A stretch of DNA of 64,000 bases from Alphaproteobacteria bacterium. Lineage in GTDB: Bacteria; Myxococcota_A; UBA796; CAJQPC01. Below the pieces are notes generated by a model. It saw only the letters and a program-made list of their open reading frames with translations. It had not been told where the DNA came from and made no database searches. The stretch spans positions 124,001 to 188,000 of the forward strand of contig JACKEV010000018.1 of NCBI GenBank assembly GCA_020632795.1, given 5' to 3'. The position numbers and the translations under genes were made by a program. Below are positions 9,521-17,605 of the stretch, one piece after another (within the stretch, counting starts at the first letter, position 1; each line of letters starts with the position of its first letter).

Positions 9521-9688
9521 GGTCATCTCCTTCTCGTGGGGAGAGCAGGGATGACATGGCGGGGCGCCGCGGGGCGGGCTGACCGGAAGTTGTGGCAGGC
9601 TCGCCGCTGTCGGTCGCCGCGCGACCGGGTTCCGTCACGCGGGGTGCGGGCGGTCCGGTCGGGGTTGGCGCGGGCGGGTGCGGTGTGA

Positions 9689-9729
9689 ATCCAGATGAAA
9701 GCGCTCTTGAACTTCGCATCCAGATTAAA
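9689..9729. promoter_or_regulatory. Pair of direct repeats in the fic upstream region
   Basis: ATCCAGATGAAA (9689-9700) and ATCCAGATTAAA (9718-9729) match at 11 of 12 bases with a 29-base offset. They lie in an AT-rich pocket 50-90 bases upstream of the Fic start, in otherwise very GC-rich DNA. They are candidate regulator sites, perhaps for the Fic protein's own C-terminal winged-helix-like region. No clear -35/-10 pair was identified. Confidence 0.4.
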
Positions 9730-9777
9730 ACAAACGCCACTATTTTTTAAACTCAATCACCACCTTAAAGAACCTTC

Positions 9778-10920
9778 ATGGACGCCAGCCTCTTCGAGCA
9801 GACCCGCACGGGCCGCCTGATCCCCATCTCCATCCCGGTCCACGACGTCGCGTTCCTGCCCGACCCGCTCCCTCAGCACTTCGTGCTGCCGGTCCACCTC
9901 TGGCCTCTGCTGGTGGAGGCCCGCGCCGAGCTGGCGCGGCTCGACGGCGCCGGTCGCCACCTCTCCAACCCCGAGCTGCTGCTCACCCCCCTCAAGCGCC
10001 GCGAGGCGTTGAAGTCCAGCAGCATCGAGGGCACCTTCGCCACGGCCGAGCAGCTCCTGCTGTACGAGGCCTCTGGCGGCGCGGCGGCGCCCCGCAGCGG
10101 GGCTGAGGTCCGGGAGGTCTTCAACTACTCCGCCGCGCTGGAGCTGGGGCTGGCCCTGCTCGCGGAGCTGCCCTTCTGCCTTCGCCTGATCCGCGAGATG
10201 CACGGCCGCCTGATGCAGGGGGTGCGTGGGGGCAACAAGGCGCCGGGCCAGCTCCGGCGGGTGCAGGTCCACCTGGGCCTGGACCGCCGATATGTCCCGC
10301 CGCCGCCGGACGTGCTGCAGGTCTGCCTCGGTGACTTCGAGCGCGACATGCACGCCGAGATCCCCATCGATCCCCTGATCTGGAGCTACATGCTCCACTA
10401 CCAGTTCGAGGCCATCCACCCCTTCTCCGACGGAAACGGTCGCGTCGGGCGCCTGCTGCTGGCGCTGCTCATCGGGGAGCGCTGCGGGCTCCAGCGCCCC
10501 TGGCTCTACATGAGCCCCTGGTTCGACCAGCACAAGAGCGAGTACGTCGACCGCATGTTCGCCGTCAGCGCCCGGGGCGACTGGGAGCCCTGGCTCGGCT
10601 TCTGCCTGCGCGGCACCATCGCCCAGGCCCGGGACGCCCTGCGGCGGCTGGAGGACCTCATCGCCCTGCGCGCCCGCTACCGGGACGCCCTGGCCCGGAG
10701 CGGGGGCAGCATTCGCCTGCACCGCATCGTGGACGAGCTGTTCGACCTCGCCCCGGTCGCCCGGGTGGCCAGCCTCGCGCACACCCTGGACGTGACCTAC
10801 CCCACCGCGAAGGCCGACCTGGACCGCCTCGTCGAGCTGGGCATCCTGGCGGAGGTCGACGGCGCCTACCCCAAGACCTTCTTCGCCCCGGAGATCATCC
10901 GCGTGGGCATCGGCTCGTAG
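9778..10920 (+). CDS. Fic family protein (AMPylase) with N-terminal inhibitory motif
   Basis: 380 aa. The core motif HPFSDGNGRVGR (around residues 216-227) is the canonical Fic signature HPFx(D/E)GNGRxxR, so catalysis of AMP transfer to a Ser/Thr/Tyr hydroxyl is expected. Near residue 81, SSSIEG fits the inhibitory helix (S/T)xxxE(G/N), so the enzyme is probably auto-inhibited by its own N-terminus. The C-terminal ~80 residues (VARVASLAHTLDVTYPTAKADLDRLVELGIL) look like a winged helix-turn-helix. This is the common Fic_N-Fic-wHTH architecture. It stands alone with no antitoxin-like partner, and its target is unknown. Confidence 0.9.
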   Translation: MDASLFEQTRTGRLIPISIPVHDVAFLPDPLPQHFVLPVHLWPLLVEARAELARLDGAGRHLSNPELLLTPLKRREALKSSSIEGTFATAEQLLLYEASGGAAAPRSGAEVREVFNYSAALELGLALLAELPFCLRLIREMHGRLMQGVRGGNKAPGQLRRVQVHLGLDRRYVPPPPDVLQVCLGDFERDMHAEIPIDPLIWSYMLHYQFEAIHPFSDGNGRVGRLLLALLIGERCGLQRPWLYMSPWFDQHKSEYVDRMFAVSARGDWEPWLGFCLRGTIAQARDALRRLEDLIALRARYRDALARSGGSIRLHRIVDELFDLAPVARVASLAHTLDVTYPTAKADLDRLVELGILAEVDGAYPKTFFAPEIIRVGIGS

Positions 10921-10965
10921 CTCACCATCTCGACAGAGCAGGAGTCCATGCAACCTCACGCAGGA

Positions 10966-12345
10966 TCAGATCAGGGACTCTCCGGTGAAGTCGAACGAGT
11001 CGACCACTGTTTCCAGATCGGCGGTCTTGAGGTCGAACGTCCCCATCAGCATCATGTAGGTGTAGCTCTTCTGGAACTCCTCGAAGCGCTTCTGCAGGTA
11101 GTTCTGCAGGACGTACCGGCCCGCGTCGAAGACGAGGTTCCGGGCTGCTTCGTCGGTGCCGGGGGTGCCACCAGGTCCGAACATCCGATCGAAGCGTTGC
11201 CTGAGCGAGTGGCTGAGGTTGACCTGGAGGACCATGGTCGCAGCCTCCAGGTCGAAGATGTCGTCGGGCTCGGGGGGGTTGATCAGGTCCGTGTACAGCG
11301 CCCGCGCCGCGTCCACGCCGAGCCTGTTGACGACGATGTCCTGGCAGCGGTCGAAGAACGAGAGGTTCTCCACCGCGAAGTGCGTCGTCATGTATTTCCG
11401 GAACAGGCCCTTGAGCACCGGGTTGTCGAGCACCCCGTTGAGCGTCTGTGCGTCCTCCCGGAGCGACTCGGCGGGGGAAGCCGACGCCGCGCTCGTCGCG
11501 CTGAGAGAGCTGTCGCTGCTGGCGCTCTCCATCAGGCCCTTGACCTGTCCCTGCCGCTCCGCGAGCCTGGCCCTCCGGCCGGCCCTCACCGCCTCCGCAT
11601 ACCGGGCCTCCTCCTCCTCTTTTCGCCGTCGAGCCGCGGCCGCCTCGCGCTCGTCTTTCTCAGCCTTCTTCCTGGCCTTCCGCTTCGCCCACCAATCCCC
11701 TGGCCCCCGCTGCACCCTGGGCGCGGCGCCGGCCTGCTGCTGGGCGTGGGAGGCCTCGTGGAAGAGGAGCTCGCGTCCTTCGGCGGTGTCGGGGCGGTAG
11801 CCGCCGCTGCGGAAGAACACGTCGCTGCCCACGGTGAACGCCGCGGCCCCCAGCTCGCCGGAGAGCCGATCGGCGGTGGCGTCGGTGTGGACGCGCAGGC
11901 CGGCGGCCTCGGGGCCCAGGCTGCGGCCCAGGTAGCTGCGCATCCCGGCGTCCAGGGGCGCGCCCTCGCCGCGCCGGGCGTGAATGGTGGCGGCGACGTC
12001 GGGGGCCACCGCGCCGCCCCCTTCGCCGCCGAGCCGCTGCACCCGGGCCGGGCCAGCCACGGCGCTGACCTTGGCCGAGAGGTCGAAGCCCGCGCTGAGC
12101 CGATCGGCGACGTCGTGGGCTTCGCGCTCGTAGCGGTCGTCGGGGGCGCCCAGGCTCAGGGTGGCCTGGTTGCCGACCCGGCTCTGGAGGACGTGGGCGT
12201 CCTCGGCCATCCGGGTGTGGGAGCCCTCCCCGACGCGGAGCCGTTCAGCGGCTGCGGCGGTGTGTGTGTGGGCACCCACGGGCGCGTCGGCCCGCTCCGG
12301 CGAGGCGGGGGTGGCGCGCCCGGGGGACATCGTCCTGCTCTTCAT
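10966..12345 (-). CDS. DUF4157 (eCIS core) protein with C-terminal RGS-like domain
   Basis: 459 aa. The start at 12345 is chosen because GGAG lies six bases upstream; longer in-frame extensions run into the divergent GNAT gene. Residues ~125-206 form the DUF4157 domain (AFTVGSDVFFRSGGY...GRELLFHEASHAQQQ) with HEASH, an HExxH zinc-protease signature at 196-200. Residues ~220-265 are a highly charged Lys/Glu/Arg helix, and 275-293 are Ser-rich. Residues ~301-428 read as an RGS domain: LNGVLDNPVLKGLFRKY, then THFAVENLSFFDRCQD, which parallels the EFSEENIEFWLACE block of eukaryotic RGS proteins, then RYVLQNYLQKRFEEFQKS. DUF4157 proteins are linked to extracellular contractile injection systems. 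A role as a delivered effector is inference. Confidence 0.75.
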   Translation of the reverse strand: MKSRTMSPGRATPASPERADAPVGAHTHTAAAAERLRVGEGSHTRMAEDAHVLQSRVGNQATLSLGAPDDRYEREAHDVADRLSAGFDLSAKVSAVAGPARVQRLGGEGGGAVAPDVAATIHARRGEGAPLDAGMRSYLGRSLGPEAAGLRVHTDATADRLSGELGAAAFTVGSDVFFRSGGYRPDTAEGRELLFHEASHAQQQAGAAPRVQRGPGDWWAKRKARKKAEKDEREAAAARRRKEEEEARYAEAVRAGRRARLAERQGQVKGLMESASSDSSLSATSAASASPAESLREDAQTLNGVLDNPVLKGLFRKYMTTHFAVENLSFFDRCQDIVVNRLGVDAARALYTDLINPPEPDDIFDLEAATMVLQVNLSHSLRQRFDRMFGPGGTPGTDEAARNLVFDAGRYVLQNYLQKRFEEFQKSYTYMMLMGTFDLKTADLETVVDSFDFTGESLI

Positions 12346-12543
12346 GGGGTGCTCCGTGATGCAGAGGTGATCGTCATCATCGCTGGCCCCTTCGCGGAGA
12401 CCCCCGCTTGGAGGGGAGCTTCGACGATTGAGGCGCTCCAGGGCCCGCGCCGGGGCCGTTCGCTGCAGGCGGACTTGACGACCGATGGAGGGTAGGTTTC
12501 CAACGGAGCGCGTCGTCTCACGGCGCGAACGTCGGGAGTCCCC

Positions 12544-13095
12544 ATGTCCGACCTCGCCTTCCCCTCCACCCTGCGCACCCCCCGGCTGCGGCTCTCCGCC
12601 TGGCGGCTGGAGGACGTCGAGGCCCTGCGCGCCGCCCTCGACGCCAGCGACGCCCACCTGCGCCCCTGGATCCCCTTCATGCGGGCCGAGCCCCGCAGCA
12701 TCGAACAGACCCGCAGCCGCGTGGCCGGCTTCATCGCGTTCTTCGTGGCCGGGCAGCACTTCCGGTACGCGGTGTGGCGGCAGCCCGACGGCGCGCTCGT
12801 GGGAGAGGTGATGCTGCTGGGGCGGGCCGGACCCCACGCGCTGGAGGTGGGCTACTGGCTGCACAGCGCCCACACCGGCCAGGGCTACGCCATCGAGGCG
12901 GTCCGGGCCCTGGTGGACGCCGCCTTCACCCACCCCGACATCGAGGCGCTGCGCTTCCGCTGTGACGTGCGCAACACCCCCAGCAACGCCCTGCCCCGCA
13001 AGCTCGGGGCCCGCGTCATCACCACCGAGACCCTGGAGGAGGACGGCGCCCCGGTCGTCCTGAACGTGTGGTCCCTGGATCGATCGGAGGGGTGA
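12544..13095 (+). CDS. GNAT family N-acetyltransferase, RimJ/RimL type
   Basis: 183 aa with GGGAG six bases before the ATG. The N-terminus LRTPRLRLSAWRLEDVEALRAAL is the typical RimJ/RimL opening. The acetyl-CoA site is seen as LEVGYWLHSAHTGQGYAIEAVRALVDAAF (a variant of R/Q-x-x-G-x-G/A). RCDVRNTPSNALPRKLGARV is the conserved C-terminal substrate and CoA region. Members acetylate ribosomal protein N-termini or small amines; the substrate cannot be told from sequence. It is divergent from the DUF4157-RGS gene. Confidence 0.88.
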   Translation: MSDLAFPSTLRTPRLRLSAWRLEDVEALRAALDASDAHLRPWIPFMRAEPRSIEQTRSRVAGFIAFFVAGQHFRYAVWRQPDGALVGEVMLLGRAGPHALEVGYWLHSAHTGQGYAIEAVRALVDAAFTHPDIEALRFRCDVRNTPSNALPRKLGARVITTETLEEDGAPVVLNVWSLDRSEG

Positions 13096-13144
13096 ACCGG
13101 TTGGCCAGGCCGGTGTCTCGTGCTGCTGGAAGGGCGGATGAACG

Positions 13145-13585
13145 CTACTGCGGCACGGGCAGGTCCAGGGTCTCCAGGACCGCCCGCAGGAGCACGTCGA
13201 CCGGCGCGGGCTTGGGCACCCGGTTGACGCCGTACTCGTCGAGCAGCTCGACCATCGCGTACTCGTTGCAGGCCGTGTGCACCAGCACCACCGGGGGCCG
13301 GTGCATGCGGTCGATCTCGTCGAGCAGCAGGAGGCCCCCCAGGTGCTCGATGTCCTTGGCCGCCCTGCGGGCCCTGGGCCCCATGACCAGCCCCGGGTCC
13401 TCGCCCACGGGGATGAAGACGTCGGTGATCACCAGCTCCACCGGCTCGGCGTCGTGCCGGTGCAGGGCGGCGACGGCGTCCTGGACGGAGCCCACCTGCT
13501 CGACGGTGGCGTCGAGCACCTCGGCCAGCAGGCTTCGCACGAAGTCGACGTTCTCGGGCTCGTCGTCCACGAACAGGATGCGCAT
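13145..13585 (-). CDS. Stand-alone response regulator receiver protein
   Basis: 146 aa starting MRILFVDDEPEN, with GGAGG five bases upstream. The receiver fold is intact: the acidic pair in VDDE, the phospho-acceptor Asp in ELVITDVFIP, the switch Thr in LVHTACNE and the Lys in RVPKPAPVD. An insertion of ~25 residues (GEDPGLVMGPRARRAAKDIEHLGG) follows the acceptor strand and is longer than usual. There is no output domain, so it probably acts by protein contact as a CheY-like switch. No histidine kinase is encoded nearby. The lipoprotein operon upstream on the same strand ends 15 bases away. Confidence 0.85.
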   Translation of the reverse strand: MRILFVDDEPENVDFVRSLLAEVLDATVEQVGSVQDAVAALHRHDAEPVELVITDVFIPVGEDPGLVMGPRARRAAKDIEHLGGLLLLDEIDRMHRPPVVLVHTACNEYAMVELLDEYGVNRVPKPAPVDVLLRAVLETLDLPVPQ

Positions 13586-13599
13586 CGCGGCCTCCACGC

Positions 13600-14505
13600 C
13601 TACTTGTATTCCACCGCGACCACCATGGCCGGGGCGGTGCGGTGGACCCCCGCGACGACGACGCGGGCCTGGGCAGCGTGGATGTGGCGCACCGCCCAGC
13701 CCACCAGCCCGCGCAGCAGCCACCGCTCGGGCTTCGTCAGCGCGTCGTACACCGGGCGGCGCAGGGAGGGCTTGCGGCGGGGGTAGATCCGGGCGACCAC
13801 GTCGGCGGACGGTCGGAAATCCAGCTCAAACCAGCCCTCCTCCGAGCGGCGGATCAGCCCGCCGTCGTGGGTCAGCGTGCGGTCGCCCACCCGGATCCAG
13901 CTCACGGCCAGCCCGCCGGTCTGGTCCACCCCCAGCGCCAGGTCCCGGTCCAGCACGAAGATGCTGACCCGCTCGGTGCCCCGCAGCGCGGGCGGGTCGG
14001 CGCCCCAGCGGTGCAGCAGCACGCCGTGGCCGTCGATCAGCTCGTCCCGCTCCCCGGCGGTGATGAAGCCCCGGAGCTGCCCGGAGGTGACCGGGGCCTG
14101 CACGCTCCACCGGCCGCGTCCGGTCTCCTGGGTGGCGGGCAGGGTGGGGGGGCCGGCCGGGTCCAGCGTGAGACGCAGGTCGAGGCCGTCGGCCCGCATG
14201 CCCAGCGCCCAGCGCCCGTCCTCCCGCGTGAGCGTGTCGGGGCCGATGACCAGGCCGTCCTCCGGCGGGCGGGACACGTCGTCGGCCAGGCTGTCCCGGC
14301 CGTACTCCAAGGGGATCTGGCCCTTGCGGACCACCGAGAGGCGGGCCCGCCCCTGGCCCCGCAGGAGCCCCCCGCTGCCCACGGAGAGCCGGGCGTCGAT
14401 GAGGGTCTGCTCGTGGTTCATGCCCAGGAACTCCCACTGCTCCTGGTCGGTGATGGGCGGCCCGTCGCCGCAGCTCGTCATCATGAAGAGCGCCATCGCG
14501 ATCAT
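13600..14505 (-). CDS. Putative lipoprotein, unknown function
   Basis: 301 aa from the ATG at 14505, one base after the TGA of the upstream gene. The short N-terminus MIAMALFMMTSCGDG could be a lipoprotein signal (lipobox MTSC), although the hydrophobic stretch is short. The body is beta-rich with repeated charged strands (GRARLSVVRKGQIPLEYG, LDLRLTLDPAGPP, RVSIFVLDRDLALGVDQTGG). It ends YPRRKPSLRRPVYDALTKPERWLLRGLVGWAVRHIHAAQ, an amphipathic region. No known family is recognised. It is the third gene of a lipoprotein operon (16221 to 13600). Confidence 0.6.
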   Translation of the reverse strand: MIAMALFMMTSCGDGPPITDQEQWEFLGMNHEQTLIDARLSVGSGGLLRGQGRARLSVVRKGQIPLEYGRDSLADDVSRPPEDGLVIGPDTLTREDGRWALGMRADGLDLRLTLDPAGPPTLPATQETGRGRWSVQAPVTSGQLRGFITAGERDELIDGHGVLLHRWGADPPALRGTERVSIFVLDRDLALGVDQTGGLAVSWIRVGDRTLTHDGGLIRRSEEGWFELDFRPSADVVARIYPRRKPSLRRPVYDALTKPERWLLRGLVGWAVRHIHAAQARVVVAGVHRTAPAMVVAVEYK

Positions 14506-14506
14506 C

Positions 14507-15448
14507 TCAGGGCGGCCTCGGCTGGAAGGTGGGGGCGGGCGTCGGCGCACCCTGTGAAGGCGGCGCACCCTCCGGTGGGGTCGGGGCGTCCGGGGCGGCG
14601 TCACCGGGGGCCACCCGTCCGCCGTGGATGGGGCGGAAGACGGGGTTCCAGGGGCGGGCGACGTCCGGGGTGCAGGCGTTCTCCAGCCCCTTGACCGCGG
14701 CGTTGTCCAGGCGGGGGTCGGGCACGTAGAGCCCGGCGAGCACGTTGGACGGCACCAGGGCGAGGGGGTCCTCGGGGGCCTCGTCGCCCATCGCGCGGCA
14801 GGCCCGGTCCAGGGCGCGCGGGTCGAAGCCGGGGCGGATCACCGTCTCGGTGACGTAGCGCTCCACGAAGCGCACGGTGCCGCGCACGCAGCGCGCCCGG
14901 TCGTCCTCGGCCAGGGCCTCGCAGGCGGCGAGGTCGGCGGGCTTGTTGCGGCTGTGGGCGAAGTACCACCAGTCGTCCCACAACAGCGCCTCGGGGTCCT
15001 GGGCCACCGAGCGCACCCCGGACCAGAAGCGCACGACCTTGCGGCCGGCCTCCAGGTGATCGACGGCCCGGGTCTGCACGTCGGCACGCTCGGGCTCGGC
15101 GGTGGCCTGCAGCTCCCGGCTCCAGGCGTGGTAGAGGCATTCGTCGTAGTAGGGGCCAGCGAGCCCGCAGTGGCGCAGGCCCCCCCAGCGGTCGCCCTGG
15201 GCGATGAGCCGCTCGGACACCGCGAAGTGGCACTCGCCCCGCCAGCGGGGGTCGGGGATGTCCCCGCAGCGCTCGGGGTCGGCGTCGGGGCGGTCGCGGA
15301 GGACGGTCGCCGCGCACTCCGAGGCGCCCTCGCGGAGCTGGACGCAGGCCTCCAGAGCCTCGTCGACGGGCAGCTCAGGGCGCATGGCCTCGGCGTAGAG
15401 CGCCGCGTCCGGCGGCGGATCGGCGCAGGCCAGCAGGAGGGACAGCAT
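14507..15448 (-). CDS. Cys-rich lipoprotein (paralogue B)
   Basis: 313 aa starting MLSLLLACADPP (lipobox LLAC). The start overlaps the upstream stop (TGATG). At least ten cysteines are spread through the mature protein in a pattern shared with the upstream gene: RGECHFAVSE...CGLAGPYYDECLYHAWSRE matches GECYFRLAE...CAKAAPNEDDCRLHVFSQ. The two are therefore tandem paralogues. The C-terminal ~45 residues are Pro/Ala/Gly-rich and low-complexity. The protein is probably anchored in the outer membrane and disulfide-stabilised. The function is unknown; Sel1-like helical repeats are possible but I cannot confirm them. Confidence 0.65.
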   Translation of the reverse strand: MLSLLLACADPPPDAALYAEAMRPELPVDEALEACVQLREGASECAATVLRDRPDADPERCGDIPDPRWRGECHFAVSERLIAQGDRWGGLRHCGLAGPYYDECLYHAWSRELQATAEPERADVQTRAVDHLEAGRKVVRFWSGVRSVAQDPEALLWDDWWYFAHSRNKPADLAACEALAEDDRARCVRGTVRFVERYVTETVIRPGFDPRALDRACRAMGDEAPEDPLALVPSNVLAGLYVPDPRLDNAAVKGLENACTPDVARPWNPVFRPIHGGRVAPGDAAPDAPTPPEGAPPSQGAPTPAPTFQPRPP

Positions 15449-16221
15449 CACGGGGGCGGCCCGCCGGGGGGACCCGCGCCGGGCAGGCCGCCAGGGGGCG
15501 GGGGCGACCGCCGCGCGCTCGGGTCGCAGAGGTCGGCGGCGCGCCGCTCGGCGAGGCGCGCGTCCAGGGCCGGGTCGGGGGCGTAGCGCGCCGCCGGGGG
15601 CAGCTCGCCCTCGCAGAGGGCCTCCCCGCGATCCCGCAGGTGGTTCAGGCGGTCGTCGAACAGGGCGAGGGCGGTCTGCGCGCAGGCCTCCTGCTGCAGG
15701 GGCGTGGGCGCGTCCGCGCAGGTGGAGCGATCCAGCGGGCGCTGGCCGCCCAGGACGAAGCGGTAGAGGGCAGACCAGGGGCGCGGATCGTCCACCGAGA
15801 GCCCGGCGGCCTGGATGGGGGCGGCGGCGAGGGGCTCCACCGCGCCGGGGGCCGCGCCCCGCGGGAGCCACCCGCCCATGCCCTGGGAGAAGACGTGCAG
15901 ACGGCAGTCGTCCTCGTTGGGGGCGGCCTTCGCGCACCACGATGCGTCGCCCCGCAGCTCGGCGAGGCGGAAGTAGCACTCCCCCTGGCCCCGCCCCTGG
16001 AGCCCGTCGCAGAGGGCGGCGGCGGCCTCGCCGTCGACGGGGGCGAGGGCCTCGACCACCGCCCAGGTGCACTCGGTGTGGAGCTGTGGATCGTTGATCT
16101 GCGCGCAGGTGGCCGCGGCGCCGCGCGGGTCGGCCTCCCGCTGGCGGAGCGCCTGCTCGCTCAGGGCGATGTCCTGAGAGGGCGAGGACGTCGAGCAGGC
16201 CAGCAACCACCACATCATCAT
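15448..16221 (-). CDS. Cys-rich lipoprotein (paralogue A)
   Basis: 257 aa from MMMWWLLACSTSS (lipobox LLAC). The signal sequence fixes the start at the ATG cluster at 16215-16221. It contains about eight cysteines and the motif QGRGQGECYFRLAELRGDASWC shared with the downstream paralogue. It ends in a Pro/Gly tail. It is the first gene of the three-gene lipoprotein operon and is divergent from the DUF938 methyltransferase, with 41 bases between the starts. The function is unknown. Confidence 0.65.
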   Translation of the reverse strand: MMMWWLLACSTSSPSQDIALSEQALRQREADPRGAAATCAQINDPQLHTECTWAVVEALAPVDGEAAAALCDGLQGRGQGECYFRLAELRGDASWCAKAAPNEDDCRLHVFSQGMGGWLPRGAAPGAVEPLAAAPIQAAGLSVDDPRPWSALYRFVLGGQRPLDRSTCADAPTPLQQEACAQTALALFDDRLNHLRDRGEALCEGELPPAARYAPDPALDARLAERRAADLCDPSARRSPPPPGGLPGAGPPGGPPP

Positions 16222-16262
16222 CCTGTGGACTCTATCGCATCGGGTGGTACGCTGCTGTCGGC

Positions 16263-16862
16263 ATGACCCTTCAACGCACACCCGCCGCCGATCGCAACAA
16301 GGTCCCCCTCCTCGAGGTGCTGCGCAGGGTCCTGCCGGCCGAGGGGCTGGTGCTGGAGGTCGCCAGCGGCACCGGGCAGCACGCCCGCTACTTCGCCGAC
16401 GCGCTGCCGGGCCTGACCTGGCAGCCCAGCGACGTCAACGACCTCGCGCTGGACACCATCCGGGCCTGGTCCGACGGCGGGCCGGACAACCTGCTGCCGC
16501 CGATCCGGCTCGACGTCCGGGAGCCGGCCTGGGGGCTGGAGCGGGCTGACGTCATCCTCTCGGTGAACCTCATCCACATCGCGCCCTGGTCGGCCACCGA
16601 GGGGCTGGTGCAGGGGGCGGCGCGGCTGCTCCCGATGGGGGGCCTGCTCGTCACCTACGGGCCCTACAAGGTGGGGGGGCAGCACACCGCGCCGGGCAAC
16701 GAGCGCTTCGACCGCTCCCTGAGGGCGCGCAACCCGGGCTGGGGGGTTCGGGACATCGAGGACATCCAGCGCCTGGCCGCCGCGCAGGGGCTGGCCCTGG
16801 TGCGCCGCGAGCCGATGCCGGTGAACAACTTCACCCTGGTGTTTCGTCGACTGGAGATGTGA
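16263..16862 (+). CDS. DUF938 family SAM-dependent methyltransferase
   Basis: 199 aa. The family pattern is plain: AADRNKVPLLEVLRRVLP, the SAM-binding loop LEVASGTGQHARYFADALP, LTWQPSDVN, ILSVNLIHIAPWSATEGLVQGAARLLPMGGLLVTYGPYKV, and the closing ref of NPGWGVRDIEDIQRLA. Proteins of this family (PF06080) are small cytoplasmic class I methyltransferases whose substrate is generally unknown. The length is typical. It is followed by a strong sigma-70-like promoter, so it is probably monocistronic. Confidence 0.88.
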   Translation: MTLQRTPAADRNKVPLLEVLRRVLPAEGLVLEVASGTGQHARYFADALPGLTWQPSDVNDLALDTIRAWSDGGPDNLLPPIRLDVREPAWGLERADVILSVNLIHIAPWSATEGLVQGAARLLPMGGLLVTYGPYKVGGQHTAPGNERFDRSLRARNPGWGVRDIEDIQRLAAAQGLALVRREPMPVNNFTLVFRRLEM

Positions 16863-16902
16863 CCGCTGCCCGGGGGTGTCATTGTACTGTAACTGATATC
16901 AC

Positions 16903-16930
16903 TTGACACATTCTCCACGCATGATACGAT
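16903..16930 (+). promoter_or_regulatory. Sigma-70-type promoter for the coiled-coil lipoprotein gene
   Basis: TTGACA at 16903-16908 and TACGAT at 16925-16930 are separated by 16 bases, in a local AT-rich stretch between two plus-strand genes. Transcription from here would give a leader of about 115 bases before the GTG at 17051. The -35 matches consensus exactly and the -10 matches 4 of 6. Confidence 0.6.
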
Positions 16931-17050
16931 CACTATGCGACCCGATGACGAGCGCCAACCCCGCCCATCGGTGGTCGAGATGTCCAACCCACGCCTGGAG
17001 GCTTTATCACACCCCGTCACCTGTCCCTCAACCCTCATCAGTCACAGTCC

Positions 17051-17515
17051 GTGTGGGGACGCGCCCTGGGCGCCGCGACGATCGCGCTGCTCCTGACCGG
17101 CTGTCAGCAGGAACCCGAACAGCAGCTCCGTGAGGAGTCGAAGGAGGCCGTGCAGGCCATCACCGACGACGACGCCCGCTTCAGCGACGAGCTGGGTGAG
17201 GCGGTGGACGCGGCCGGCGAGGCGCTCCACGCCAAGGACCACAAGACCTTCGGTGACCGCGTCGAGGACGCGCTCGAGCGCGCAGAGGACGGCGTCGAGG
17301 ACATGCGCGCCCGCATGACCGGCGACGGCTTCGAGGACCGCCTCAGCGGCCTGGAGCGCGAGCTGGCCGAGGCCCGCGCCGAGCTGACGCAGCTCGCGGA
17401 GACCAGCGAGGAGCGCTGGGAGGACCGCGCCGAGCGCCTGAACGCGCGCGTGGTCAAGCTCTCGGAGCGCATCGAGGCGCTGGACCAGGAGATGAAGAAG
17501 GACGAGGAGCGCTGA
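17051..17515 (+). CDS. Small coiled-coil lipoprotein
   Basis: 154 aa from a GTG start. There is no good Shine-Dalgarno, so the start is chosen by the signal peptide GRALGAATIALLLTGCQQE (lipobox LTGC). The mature ~135 residues are almost wholly helical and strongly charged with heptad-like spacing (ELAEARAELTQLAETSEERWEDRAERLNARVVKLSERIEALDQEMKK), predicting an extended coiled coil in the periplasm, Lpp- or Slp-like in style. It is followed by a strong stem-loop and the Pal-like gene, so an envelope-architecture role is a reasonable inference. Confidence 0.75.
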   Translation: MWGRALGAATIALLLTGCQQEPEQQLREESKEAVQAITDDDARFSDELGEAVDAAGEALHAKDHKTFGDRVEDALERAEDGVEDMRARMTGDGFEDRLSGLERELAEARAELTQLAETSEERWEDRAERLNARVVKLSERIEALDQEMKKDEER

Positions 17516-17533
17516 CCGGCGCCCTCCTCCTGC

Positions 17534-17567
17534 CCCCTGACCGGCGCCACCCCCGGCGCCGCAGGGG
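17534..17567 (+). terminator. Bulged GC-rich stem-loop, possible terminator
   Basis: The arms are CCCCTG (17534-17539), AC bulge, CGGCGCC (17542-17548), then GGCGCCG (17555-17561), CAGGGG (17562-17567) around a 6-base loop. That gives 13 base pairs with one two-base bulge. No T-run follows, so it may act as an attenuator or 3'-end stabiliser and not as a classical intrinsic terminator. Confidence 0.45.
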
Positions 17568-17605
17568 ACCCCTTCACCCCCTTCCATTCCACACAAAGGA
17601 GAGAC

